A DNA stretch of 64,000 nt, from positions 1,488,001-1,552,000 of the forward strand of contig SEMN01000063.1 of the NCBI GenBank assembly GCA_005408345.1, in the 5' to 3' direction. Numbering within the stretch: the stretch's first letter is position 1; the number at the start of each line of letters is the position of its first letter. This document shows positions 46,751 to 58,770 of the stretch, piece by piece. Made by a program: the position numbers and the translations under genes. The notes beneath the pieces were generated by a model. It was not told the DNA's origin, did not search any database, and worked only from the letters and a program-made list of their open reading frames with translations. The DNA is from Macquaria australasica. Taxonomy: Eukaryota; Chordata; Actinopteri; Centrarchiformes; Percichthyidae.

Positions 46751-49299
46751 TCAGGAGAGAGACTGTGAGCAGCAAAAAAAATGGGATGAGAGACAGACAG
46801 AGAGGCGAGAAAAAGCACAAAGACAATCCTTCTTGGACTTAGTTTCATATGGAGATGCCAGTGAGGAAAAAATATCTGTGCACTTCTGTTCCCTCGCTCC
46901 ATGGACTCTGCACCCTGGATGACAAAATTGCATGATAAAATATCTCCCAACAAAATATTGTACCCAGCATGCCGCAATAAGCTTATCCAAAATAAATTCA
47001 TCCCTGATTGAACATGGCATACTGATTGTGTCCCCATTAAAAATGCATATGTTATTCTACCATCTAACTAGTTAGGGTGCGCATGCTGTTCTTCATACGC
47101 CAATTGAGAATACATCTCACTAGTGCTGGGATGATTTCACTGGAATGGGGTTGCTTACACACACATCGCAGCAGTAGTGTTTTTGTGATTCTGTATCTGC
47201 AGAATAGGCAAAAAAATAAAGGATGTTACATTATCTATGATGGCAGGAGTAGATAGACATCCAACATTACTCTGAGATGAAATATCCTCCCAGGCTTCCA
47301 CTCGTCTCTGACCCTGTGATCTACACTGGGAAACCCCAAACTCCAATCTTGCCTCTCATCTCTTCTCTCTTTTCATCCATCCCTCTCATTCTCTCCCTCC
47401 CTGCCTCCCTCCCTCTCCACAGCTGGAAATGAGCAGTGAGACGTTTCACTGCTACTGCTGCTGCTGCTCCTTTGGTTCAAATTTACCTGAGAGCATTGGA
47501 CGAGGAAATTACACATGTACAAGGAAACTGCAGTTCACTTAAGCTACTCAAGTGCTGAGTTTGATGCAGAAAAGCATATTGGATTCATACTAGAATACTG
47601 AACCTTTAAAGGAGGAGCTGAACTGGACTTGTTCACTGTGGTAGAAGATTCAGATATGGTCAAAAGCATTTATGGTTATTTGACAACATGGTTGGATTCT
47701 GATATCCTGCATTATCTCTTTGTATTGAGATATTTTTGCATTGTTGTGTGTGTGTTAAAGCACAACTTTTCATGCAATTAAAACCTGGTACTATTTAAGG
47801 TCAGCATGGTTTCAGCAATTGCCATTTAAGGTCTTAACATACTGTAATTACCTCTCTGTACAGTTGTTTTTATTGTTAGTGGCAGAGTCTGCTATTCTAA
47901 CACTGGATTCAAATTTGCCTTCAGACGCACAGGGGATTCACAGGATGAATCCGATGCAGGTTACTGTATCTAATTTTATCTCAGCGATAAAACAGCAGCA
48001 CTGTTTACTGCTCACTCTCTTTATAAGGTATCAGAGCTGTGTTTTTTTTCTTCCTTTCTTTAACTTTGTTTTATTGTTTTCATGAAAATGAGAAGACAAG
48101 AGATAGTCCCTTCCTCCCTCCCACTACTACACTGATAGCAACAACTGAATTAGACACTATAACAACAGAAGAAATACACACACCTAAAGCAAAACAAGAC
48201 ACACAAAGAAAGGGCAGAGAGAAAAGGTGATATCTCTGGATGTTGGTCGAGAGTGAGTTAGCCTTGAGGAGTTAGTAGAGGAGTGAGCTCGCCGGAGCTG
48301 AGAGGAGGAGAGAGAAATAAATGGGTCCCAACTAAAATTAAATTTCTCTGCCTTGCTTTGTCGTGTATGTCTAATCTTTTCAAGATGCAAGCAGCTCATT
48401 AAATCTCTCATCCAGTGTATATGAGAAGGTGGTTGAGTAGACTTCCAGCCCATGAGAATCAACGAAATGGTTAAACGAATGAAAAACATGATAAACGACA
48501 TGTTATGACATCAACCCCTGTCAACCACAGCCAGAGTATGCACTACTGCATGTAAACGGGAATATTAGTGGAGTATTATTTTTCATTAGCCATGTAAACA
48601 GCTTAGTAGGAAGGAAGTAGGATTGCCGTTTTCGGAATAAGGGCAAAAACCTGAATATTTTGTGCATGTAAACGTGATCGCTGCATCTTTAGTTCTTCCT
48701 GTTTTCATCTGTTGGAAGCTGAGCTAAGCAGCTGTGGAGGAGGCCCTTTCGGTGCCAGCCAGATATTAGGACTCATTCCCAGAAACTGAGACCTAATGTA
48801 CAGCTGGCAGTGAGGCGGTGTTGTTCTGCAGATAATTGGATATTGTTCTATTGTCAGTGATTGTGGAGGGGAAATGGAGAGAGGCAGTGTTGCAATTTCA
48901 CAGATGCAGCCTGTCCCTCAACTAACACACTTCATTGAGGAACTCCATGTAAGCGTGGGAAAATGAGGATCATGAAATTAAAGAAGGTTTTCCCTCACCT
49001 GTCAGCATGAGCAAGGCACACAGAGTGGCATCCTAATATTAGTGACACTATAAAGTCACATTTTCTCAAACGAGGAAGAAAGCTAATTGAGCAGAGATCC
49101 ACAAAAACAACAAAAACTATTATAAATACTATATAGTTTTGTTGTTGTTGTTTTTTTTGTTTTTGTTTTTTTGTTTTTTTGTAGCCTTTGTACCCCAAAT
49201 ATGTTGGAAGTTTACTTATTTTAAAATTCAAAGATTATACCCTAGAGATGAACCACTTCATTTTTTCAATGGGATCCTTTGAGACAAAAACAAGACAAA
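46751..49299. other. Unassigned DNA
   Basis: A (CTG)n patch lies at 47455-47468 and a T-rich run with G interruptions at 49140-49185. 48700-48900 is GC-richer. No gene was recognised. Confidence 0.35.
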
Positions 49300-49870
49300 C
49301 GGGTCTACAGCCATGCTAGCGGCTACTTGTTGCTGTACTTAGGCCCAGAATGCCACATGCTGATGTTTAGCAAGTATAATATTTACATATAGTATATGTT
49401 CACCATTTTTGTTTAGTGTGTAAGCATGCTAACAAGTGCTAATTAGCACTAAACAAAAAAGTACAGAGCGTGATTTGAATACAATTCGTTTTGCAGGTAT
49501 TTGGTCATAAACCAAAGTATTGGACAAATTGAAATTTTGACCTGATGGTGGCACTAGAGGAAAAGTCAGAGGATCACCAGTGTTTTTACAATTCAACCTG
49601 AGGGGAACATGATTGTTTGTACCAAATTTTGGCCCAATCAATTTAGTAGATGTTGAGATATTTCAGTGGAGTAAAAGTAAAAACTTTGACCTGCTGGTGC
49701 CGCTAGAGGAAGAGTCAGGGGATCACCAAAGTCATTAGGGCACCATTTGTGTCTGTAAAAATTCATGGTGATCCATCCAACAGTTATTGAGATTTCAGTG
49801 TGGACCAAAGTGGTCGACTGACTGGCCAACAAACCTGCATTGCCATCCCTTGAGCTATCACTCAAGCATG
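49300..49870 (+). repeat. GCTAACATGCT / CTAGAGGAAAAGTCA dispersed repeat with an internal duplication
   Basis: The order is GCTGTACTTAGGCCCAG, ACATGCTGATGTTTAGC, GTGCTAATTAGCACTAAAC, GTATTTGGTCATAAACC, then the module TTTTGACCTGATGGTGGCAC-TAGAGGAAAAGTCAGAGGATC, then a second module TTTGACCTGCTGGTGCCGC-TAGAGGAAGAGTCAGGGGATC, and the end TGCCATCCCTTGAGC. This is a very common percomorph repeat. Here the module is present twice (about 49535 and 49683). Confidence 0.75.
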
Positions 49871-50289
49871 GCTAAAAAAAAAAGTGCCCCGCTACAGCTG
49901 TTCAGTGGCCAGCAGTAAATAAAATGGGGCAGCTCACGGTGTGAATGTGCAGAGTTGTGTGACCAGCAAATATTTCCTGGAAGAAGTTGATTACTCTGGG
50001 CCAAAACTGCGGACGTGTTCAAGCTTAATCAGAATAGTCAAATACTAATAATAAAGTGGAGAAAACCAATTGATTGATTGTCCAGCATGGCATCTTTGAG
50101 CGCCTGCAACTGATAAAAGGACATTCCAGAAAACTCTGTCCAGACCTTTGAAAGCCTCCAAGGTGAGGGGGGTTTAGGCTGCTTCAGTAAATCAGGACTA
50201 TGACCAAAGATAGGAGGGTGCAAGGTCAGTGATCCCCTGCCCCTGGATCTTTTGGCATTCCTAAAGCCTGATGCTTTCTGCTACATTCA

Positions 50290-50960
50290 GAGGTATCCAG
50301 GCAGAGTGGCTGAACTCAGTAAAGCCTGGTGTTCAAGGTAAACCCGTCTCCAGAAGAAGTGGATAAAAGAGCATATTTTAAGGCCAGTTAGGCAGGCTAA
50401 AGTGGGCCACGCCATTAGAGAGTGAAGATGTTTTATGAGCAGCTGAGTATATTGAGACTCTCATGTATACTAATTCTAACTGTCACTGCAATTTGGGTGG
50501 GTTTTCCTGTTTAAATTTATACTGTAGTTAACATGCTCTGTGAGGTTCATGATGTAACAGAGATCTCAGGGAAAGTAGGCATTTCTGCGAAAACTATATT
50601 GGATAGGAAATTTCTGATATATTATTTCATCTGCCAACAGTAGGTTCAGTTAGTTAAAGTGGGTCAGGTCATTTGGGAATGAAAATCTTTCATAAGCATC
50701 TGGAGGAAGAGCCAGGAGAGTTTACTGTGAATCTCATCTATATGAATTTAAAATATGGCACTAATAGGATCTTTTCTTAACCTTTATTTATAAGGGAAAT
50801 AGCTGCTGAGCAAGCTTTTTTCCAGCTTAGCATTTATATAACAACTGATGTAGAGTGTCCTGGTGAGGCATACAATGTAAATGCAACACCCTGGTTTCAA
50901 ACCCAGCCCAGGACCTTTTGTCATAGATATATACGAGCTGAAAATGCTCATGTCAGCCTC
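50290..50960 (+). repeat. Diverged tandem repeat with SINE-like ends
   Basis: Two related units begin at 50387 and 50644 (offset 257): TAAAGTGGGCCACGCCATTA against TAAAGTGGGTCAGGTCATTT, then TTTTATGAGCAGCTG against TTTCATAAGCATCTG. Later each carries a vertebrate-SINE-like end, GTTCATGATGTAACAGAGAT at about 50547 and GGCATACAATGTAAATGCAA with CTGGTTTCAAACCCAGC at about 50866-50907, the latter resembling a box B. Confidence 0.5.
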
Positions 50961-51580
50961 TTAGAGGGAAGTAGAACTTTTTTTTTTATAGGCTCAAATA
51001 TTTCCACATTGGCGTCATGAATCCTGCAAGTATGTCTACCCCAGCAGTAAATATGGCAGCAAATCCACAAACTATGATTATCATTATACATTCCAGCTAG
51101 TTTACATGTGAATGCTTCCAAGTTGTGTCAACAAAATATGATCCACTCCTTCATATACGACATGTATGTAACCGCAGTCATATCTGAGGGCTGCCCAGCG
51201 AAAACAGTGCACTCAAATTCCAGAGAAGAAATCACACAATGTTCAGTTTTAAACATCCCAAAGCCAAATGCCATCAAACGTACATCTTTGCACACCTAAG
51301 TGTGAGACTGGGGAGACGTATAAATGTTGTACAAAATAAACCAGCAGTAAGAAAGACAGTGTGTGGGAGTTTTCCCACTTTCATTCAAACATCACAAAGC
51401 CAAACATGGCTGACAAAATGTACACATAATTTACACAAAATTCTGATAGTTGACCAATAAAAGCTGTCCTGTAAAGCCAGGGACTTATGCTACTGCTACA
51501 GAGTATACCAACTGTCTCAAGAGCAGCCAGACACTACTGGCATAGTGGCAAACAGAAGGTAGTATTCTGATCATTCAATT

Positions 51581-52078
51581 TACACTACGTGGCCAAAATG
51601 TGGACAGAGGTGTGGCTTGAGCTTAGCCCCTTTAGTTCCAATTAAAGGAAATCTTAATGCTACTGTACAGCATACAGTGTTCCTCCAACTTTGTGTCCAC
51701 AGTTTGTGTTTATCCCTTTCCTGCTTCAACATGACAATGCCTCCAGACACAAAGCCAGATCCATAAAGAAAAGTTTGGTGTAGAAGAACTTGACTGGCCT
51801 GCACCGAGCCCTGACCTCAACCCTATCCAACCCCTTTGAGATGAACTGGAACACCGACTGTAAGCCAGACCTGACCACCCAACATCACTGTTGGACCTCA
51901 CTGATGCTCTTGTGGCTGAATGGGAGCAAATCCCTGCACAAATCTGGTGAAATCTGAAAACAGAAGAGTCTCATCTGTTATAGCAGCACATTAATGCCCT
52001 TGTTTTTAGAACTAGATGTTAAATAATCACATATGGGTCTAGTGTTGGAGTGTCCACATATTTTTGACCATTAGTGTA
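51581..52078 (+). mobile_element. Internally deleted Tc1/mariner-type element
   Basis: The left end TA-CACTACGTGGCCAAAATG (51581-51605 region) and the right end TGTCCACATATTTTTGACCATTAGTG-TA (52051-52078) are complementary with a few mismatches, and TA lies at both edges as expected for Tc1/mariner. Inside, the plus strand still spells out transposase pieces: CAACATGACAATGCCTCCAG (the HDNAP-like region) and a GACTGGCCTGCACCGAGCCC TGACCTCAACCC stretch (DWPAPSPDLNP), followed by a WEQIPA-like region. Stops and frameshifts interrupt it, and everything upstream of the HDN region is gone. Non-functional. Confidence 0.85.
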
Positions 52079-52944
52079 CCTGCAGGAAACCCCAATGAAT
52101 CTGATCTTGAAGCTGTCACCACACCCTGCAACACTCATGTGCTGTGTGGGACAAACAGTCCATGACAAGAACTGGAAGTTAAATTACAGCTCCTTTGGAC
52201 ATGTTTTTTTTTTTTTTTTGTGGAAACACAGACATGAAGTAACATTGCTGAATTGCAATAATTAGAGAAAGTACACGTAATTAAGTTAAGTAAAACATTC
52301 CTTCATGTTACTTGGCAAAAATATGATGAAAACTTCACCCAGTGATGTGGACCATGTTTTCATCAGAATGTTGTGTTGGCCGTCCAAGTGACATCTCCGG
52401 GAATGCTAATGCCACAGACCCACAAACAATGCTGAGACGATAAATAAATGAAATAGCTCTGAAACCACGAGCAGCCCAGAGGTCCATTTGGGTGAATTTA
52501 TCCCTGCAGTCTAAAGCCTGGGGAAGTTAATTGAAGCAATATAAATGTGTTGGACAACCACAAACTGACCTGGAATGCGATGTAATTGTAGTTTACAGGA
52601 CTTCATGCAGCAAGCAATAATGTGCGAGTCAGAAGGGTTGTTGGTAGACTGAGAGCAGAGTTCCACTTTCAGAGAAACAAGACAGCTGTAATTGTCTCCC
52701 AATAAGTCAGACTATTTCTAAATGTAATATTTTTGCATAAATGATGGGTATTATAAATTCAGCAAACATTGCTGGTAATTCAGTGGTGGGACAGAGATGT
52801 CACAGAGATGGATATTTGCAATGGTGCCCATATTGTTAAATGTCAAAGACTGAAAGTGCCTTTCACTGCAGGACTCACTTGCGACTCCCAGATGAATTTC
52901 CTTACACAATAAAAACACAGTCTTCATATAACTATAACTAAGGC
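52079..52944. other. Unassigned DNA
   Basis: A T-run lies at 52205-52220. Short frames only; nothing recognised. Confidence 0.35.
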
Positions 52945-53025
52945 TCATAATTTATATATTATTATTATAATATAATATATATTATAATTTATATTATATT
53001 ATTATTATTATTATATTATAAGGCT
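52945..53025. repeat. (ATT)n/(AT)n-rich run
   Basis: ATTATTATTATAATATAATA-type sequence that can fold on itself. Confidence 0.85.
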
Positions 53026-53079
53026 TATCTCATCTTATATACAGTATAAAGATTGGGTGACAAAAATTGAAGGAGTTTA

Positions 53080-53460
53080 TCGCTATGAAGGTGTGAATAT
53101 ATATATAGCAAATTTCATGGCAATCTTCCTATTAGATTATGAGAAGTCTCATGTCCAATGCTGACATTTTGTCCTGAAGGCAGCACAAGAGAGTCTAAAT
53201 CAGAGAGGGTTCAAACTCCAGAGAACATGAACGTGCTCTGCAAATTTGCTCCCCAGAGTCTGAACTCTTCTCTGATACTTCTTGTGTAGAAATTTAAAAA
53301 AAAGGCCTGATGGCTAACAAAAACTACAGGGTTCCTCCTCTGGTGACCATGACTATCCACGATGAATTTCATGGAAGTCTGAGCAGTGGTTGCTGAGATG
53401 CAGCATCTATCTCTGGAAAGCATGAACCAAAAATGAAATGTTGGTTGTACTTCTCGCAAT
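53080..53460 (+). repeat. Highly diverged copy of the 49300 repeat family
   Basis: GCAAATTTCATGGCAATCTT, CATTTTGTCCTGAAGGCAGC, GGGTTCCTCCTCTGGTGACC-ATGACTATCCACGATGAATTT-CATGGAAGTC and GGTTGCTGAGAT follow the order of the family's second half, including the duplicated pattern. Point changes are many, so this is older than the 49.3-kb copy. Confidence 0.5.
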
Positions 53461-54053
53461 CAATTACTGTCACAATTTTTTCATATGACTGATTTTGTAA
53501 CTGAACCTCTTTGAGTCTCTGCACCAGTGTTTCCTCTGCCAGCTCCTTTATCTTTCCCTTTTCCTTTCAGTTTTATTGTCTAGTCTTTTGTATCAAAACC
53601 ACAAGTCTGGATTTTGGACAAGCAGGTTGCTACCGTACATCCTTTCTGCCTGAAGACAAAAAGGGAATCACAGTCTAAAAATAGACAGGACCATTTTGGG
53701 ACACCTTTGATGGGCCTATGCTGCAGAAGGAAACAACTAATCCTCATAACTAATGTCCAGAGTGAAGAGGAAGATTGTTTTGGACCGTCATCAAAGCTGA
53801 GCCCTCCAACCAAACCCCTGCAAGCAGTAGAGACAGAGACAGAAAGAGGGATATAGGGAGAAAGAGACAGAGTATTCAGCCATGTGTTCTCCATATGCTT
53901 CACACAGTGAGTGAGGACTCTGGATTTCCACTGTGACGCTTCAAATGGGCCCGTCTCTACCCATCATTCTTCTACTATCACCCTCTCTTCACAAGTCTAA
54001 GCCGGCACAGACTCAAAGAGAGCAGCAGAGAAAGAAAATTAGAGACTAGGAAA

Positions 54054-54054
<1 letters not shown>

Positions 54055-54091
<37 letters not shown>
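54055..54091. repeat. (GT)n microsatellite
   Basis: About 18 uninterrupted GT units. Confidence 0.95.
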
Positions 54092-54093
<2 letters not shown>

Positions 54094-54347
54094 GGCAGGG
54101 TGAAGTGAGATGAAGTGAGACCAAATGAGAAACATCAACCAATCAAGAGAAAGATCAAGAGAAATTCAAAGTTACCTTTATGCGGGATGCTGATGTAAAA
54201 TAAGACATGACCATAAAGGTGTACAAAAAAATCATGTATTTTAAGACAGAGAGTGTGATGTCAAGCAAGAGTCTAGAGAGCAAGACAGAGACTGAACAAA
54301 AGAGTCTGAGAGAACAAGAGAGTAAGGAAAACACATTAGAGGCGTGC

Positions 54348-55156
54348 TCAGGTACTTTATACTTTTTACTCCACTACATTGATTTAAACAGCTACTTGGT
54401 TACTAGTCTGCTACTACTAATTTCCCCATGGCTCCACATGTGGGATATGGGGAATTAGGACACTCCAGTTGACCGTCGTGCCTGTGTGCTATGTGACCCC
54501 TGAACATCGGCTGCAGGATTAAACTGCCTGCAGGTAATTTATTAGCAGAGATGTTCAACAAGGCAGACTGCAACAGTGAGCCGGGCAGGCATGCAGCAAT
54601 ATGACGGACATTGATCACTTCAGCACGCCGAGCGATGTTCAACTACAAAAGTTCTGTCATATTATTGTTATTATTAAGTCATTATTGATTTATTACTAAA
54701 ATATGATGTCATTTAAAAATATATGCAAAAAGTAAGTTCTAGAGGCTCCATTACAAGTACAAGTCCTGATTTCAAAATGTGACTTAAGTAAAAGCAGAGA
54801 AGTATTATCAGTGAAATTTACTCAAAGTATCAAAAGTAAAAGTACTCATTATGCAGAGTGGCTCCTTTTAAAGTGTTGTATTATTATAGAATATTGTATT
54901 ATTCTGTTTTACATGAAAGAGCATTTTAATGTTGTACTTTGTGGAGTCAATGTTAGATACTTTGTATACTACTGAGTAGATTAGTAGTGCAGTACTGCAT
55001 CATATCATATAAGCATATCTTGTTTTCTTATGTAAAAAGTAACTGTCACAAATGTAGCTGAGTAAAAAGTACAATATTTCCCTCTGAGATATGGAGTAGA
55101 AATATAAATTAACATAAAATGGAAATACTCAATAAAGTACAAGTACCTCAAAATTG
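54348..55156. repeat. Foldback repeat with TACTTTTTACT arms around unique sequence
   Basis: The left arm TCAGGTACTTTATACTTTTT continues ACTCCACTACATTG (54348-54394). The right arm reads AATAAAGTACAAGTACCTCA (55131-55150). The 54720-55156 part is a near full-length copy, on the minus strand, of a well-known fish repeat (AAAGTAAAAGTACTCATTAT-GCAGAGTGGC). The left arm is a partial copy on the plus strand. Between them, about 54440-54650, lies GC-rich sequence foreign to the family. Confidence 0.6.
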
Positions 55157-57915
55157 CACTTAAGCTGATCACCACTTATTTTTCTACATGTACTGGCTGA
55201 CTGAATACAAAAAAACCTTAAAGACATAAAAATTCTTAAATTTTGTTTTCAGTGTGTCAGAAACATACTGATCATAAAGATGGACAGCAGAGACGAAGGT
55301 TATTCTGCAGGAGTTGTTTAAGATGTTTCTTTGACCTTTTGATGCTTCTTTCAACTGTGAAAACTCAAAGTAACTCTTGATATCAGTTATCCAAAAGTAC
55401 TTCTCTCCAAAAGTGTTTTTCATAAATGAGGAAATAGCATCTTTCCATTTTCACTGGCACCTGATGAAAGACAGTTTTAGCAGGTTTGAGGAACTCCGGG
55501 GGTTTGTCTCATAAATGTGTAACATTTCAGATAAAGACGAGATGTGACATGCTTCTGTTCGTTCATATTTATGTTTTCATTCATAGTTTTTAGTGTGTGT
55601 GTGTGTGTGTGTGTGTGTTTTATTTAAGTGCACATTACAGGATCTGGTTTTACAGATGAGTGAATCAAGTGCATTTTGTAAAATGGGCTTTCCTGTAAAA
55701 GTATAATGAGCCTGAGTTCCTGGTGTTCCTGGTCACAAATGTGGCAAGGTGGCAGCCCGCAAATTCCTGTTGTACTTAATGAGCCACTTCTTCTTCTGTT
55801 TATTCCAAACAAACCGGAAACATTACTTAAAAAACATCCAGGACCGACCTACCAGCAACGATGGAGTAATAAAAACGAGACGAACTTTCACTTGCTTACT
55901 CATTGTGGACTGAGTCATTCTGGCTCAAATCAAGTGAACTGTGTTGGAAACTTTTGTATTATTTAACTGAAGAAGGAGACACGGAGGCACAACAATCTGC
56001 CAAAATGACTGATAGCTGATATTTTATTATCAGCTGTCACTTCCTTTCTTAAAGGTCGTGTCTCTTTCTTCTTATTTCCTTTGTCAACAATTTGAGACTC
56101 TTTTATTTTTTAACATTTGGATTAAATTTCCCCCCCAAGATGAGATATTCACCGCATGAAAAATGTTAAATAAATGATTGCAGGCATGTAAATAAAACTC
56201 GCTGACAGATACTGCCATTACTGGCTATCTTGGGACCATTAACTTGCATGAGAAATGTCATTATATTATTATTTTTATTTGAATATTGCACCACAGCAGC
56301 AATCGACCTCTTTTCATATGTTCTGCATCATGAGCTAGACCATGATATAATTTTAATGAAACAAAATGACACAATGGGACGTGAAGTTTGAATGGATCCA
56401 AACAAGACTGAGACACGTCAAATTAAAGACATTCCTGACACGTTTTCAGGAGAGAGGGATATTTTATTGTTTCCTAGTGGTAATTCTTCGCAGCTGCTGC
56501 AGCGTTGGTGGTGGTGAGCCAAACAGTCGGGAATAAATTTGGTCTAAATCTAGGAAACGTCACAATCAACAAGAGAAGAAAAAAATCACTAAAGAATGGA
56601 GGGATTTCCTGGAAACCTTAAGGGAGTGTGAAGATAGTGTGCAGCATTACTATGTTGTTTTATGAGGCACAGTCAAAACACTTGACAATATTATATAGAT
56701 GAACATGTGTTACCTCAATCCGTAAAGTATTTATTTCCTCATTTTCCAGATAATTTGAACCTTTGAGGAATCGCTACAGAGGTGTAAACACAACTCCCTG
56801 TGGTGCAGAGACAGCGAGTGCCCTCCTACTGTGGAGCAGAAAATGTTTCCTTTTCTATTTCATGTTTCTCCACAGGCAATAAATGGTATCTCTCAAACTG
56901 AGACATAATACTGCAGTGTGGGGAGAAAAAAAAAAAACGTAGCATAAAACTTTTCTCCTTGATCCTTTCTTGGAATAGATGTGAGCAATCTGGGATGTGA
57001 TGCTCTTGCACCTACACAGGTAGGCTATTTAAAATGTGACTCACCGTCATCTAGTGTTTCTCTGGGTGTTACGCGAGGAGGAGGTGAGGAGCAGAGCTGA
57101 ACGCTGGGGGCTTCATGGTGGAAGGTCTGGAAGTAGTCCCGCTGCAATGAAGTGTGTGTGGGATGCACTTATGCAAACTTTGAGAAAAATAAATACTGGT
57201 TTGGTTTCTCTTACATCTTGCCTGCTTCATTTGGCTCAGTCTAATGTTATTTAGCCATCAAAACCGGTGGTTTAATTCAAGAAATGAATTTTAATTTTGC
57301 ATAGCTAAAATTTCAATCTTTGCATTGGATGTATACAGTACAAAGTGGTGAAACGACAGAAGAACATGTGATTTTAAAGTATTTTAAAGTTGCAAAGGTC
57401 TGTTTATGTAGTCAATGTGATGGAATTTCTCAGTGAAGCAGACCTTTATTTTGAAATGCCTTATAAAAAGAGGCAGTAAGCCTATTTTCCATGTTAAAGT
57501 CAAGCTTTTCAACAAATACGTGAACTCCCTGCTAACATTTATGTGGCCAAATGAATTCAGGACTGAGGCTTGAAACAGCTCTAAAGACTCTATGGGCAAT
57601 ACTGTCTCCAGTATAAACAAAAGCACACAGTAGAACACACTAGATATTGCTTTCTGTCATGCCAATAACGTCTTAAGCACACAACGCCAAAGACGAAGCA
57701 GAGAGTAGAGCTAATCCAATTTGCAGAAGAGAACAACTCTGTCGAAAAGGGCCCATAAACCATAATTCAGACGTAATCCAATCTAACAAATTACAGATTC
57801 TCCCTTTTATATCAATAACACAGAGCGTGTGAGTGCCCGTGCGAATGTGTGTGGCAGTGCACAAGGCTCATATAAGAAAATAAAAGGCAGAAAGAAATGT
57901 ACGAGTGTGTGTTAA
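55157..57915. other. Unassigned DNA with a GT microsatellite
   Basis: A (GT)n run lies at 55593-55618. A small hairpin AGCTGATA/TATCAGCT lies at 56014-56035. No gene, element end or RNA gene was recognised. Confidence 0.35.
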
Positions 57916-58770
57916 AATCGCATACTACATACTGTATAGTACATACTCAATCAGTATGTACTGCAAACTGCTTACTAGGTGATCGGGGCCTTTCTGTTCG
58001 GGCCCCTCAGTTGTGGAATGACCTGCTGGAGGACATCAGGGAAGCTAACACATTGTCTTCTTTTAAGTCACTATTTTAGACTTGCTTTGTTATTGATTTT
58101 GCTGTCTGTCCTATTGATTTCACTGTCTGTTTCATTATTATTTTATCATAATATTTTATTAACAGTTTGCTTAATGTCTTTTTTAATTGTATGTATATAG
58201 CTTTATAACTTGTTTTGAAAAGCGCTATATAAATAAAGATTAAATTAAGGATTAAGTATGCCATTACCAGCAGACTGAAGCACTCGAACAATCCGTCTTC
58301 TCTGCATCACATGACTGTATCGATCACATGACCGGTTCCAGCTTCCGATGAATGAAAACTGTTTATCACAAATGTAAATCAATGTAATCTCTTCCACTAA
58401 ATTGAATATTGTCCAGTATAATTTTAAGGCAAATTCAAATTATTAAATATTTTTAGTGTTAAATATTTGTGAGCTTCCACGTTGTACCCTCTTAACTGCA
58501 CCTTGACGTCCTGAGTAGCTTCTGTTTCACGTTCACTCTCCATTATTCGTAATTATTTTACCGCCATTGCACAGTCTGAAGAGACGCAATGCATTCTGGG
58601 GTAGTTGAGTATGTCCAGTAAGCTCACGTCGCATACTCAGAAATTCTTGCTAATCTAGTATACAATTTTTCGCGTACACTAAATCCACATACTTTGCAGT
58701 TGGAACGCACTACATACTCAATTTTACATCACACTCATGAATAATATGAATAGTATGTTAGTATGCGATT
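57916..58770. mobile_element. MITE split by a LINE fragment
   Basis: The left end AATCGCATACTA (57916-57927) matches the right end TAGTATGCGATT (58759-58770) exactly in inverted orientation, and TACATACT/AGTATGT motifs recur throughout as in a known fish MITE. The original element is interrupted between about 57978 and 58256. The flanking 8-mers GTGTGTTA and GAGAGTTA match at 6 of 8 positions, weakly consistent with an 8-bp duplication. Confidence 0.7.
57979..58256 (+). mobile_element. 5'-truncated LINE (Rex1/L2-like) 3' end, nested in the MITE
   Basis: The plus frame reads GDRGLSVRAPQLWNDLLEDI then REANTLSSFKSLF and stops at 58077. This is the C-terminal signature of fish non-LTR reverse transcriptases (RAFS.AAP.LWN.LP..IR....L.SFKS.LK). 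A 3' untranslated stretch and the standard tail AAAAGCGCTATATAAATAAAG, split here for length after 20 bases, end it at about 58245-58256. Only about 280 bp survive, a usual 5' truncation. Confidence 0.75.

Noticed and set aside
51580..51901. Minus-strand frames in the Tc1-like element
   Set aside because: Antisense to the decayed transposase.
56014..56035. AGCTGATA/TATCAGCT hairpin as a terminator or RNA element
   Set aside because: An 8-bp AT-rich stem is expected by chance in a window this size, and there is no supporting context.
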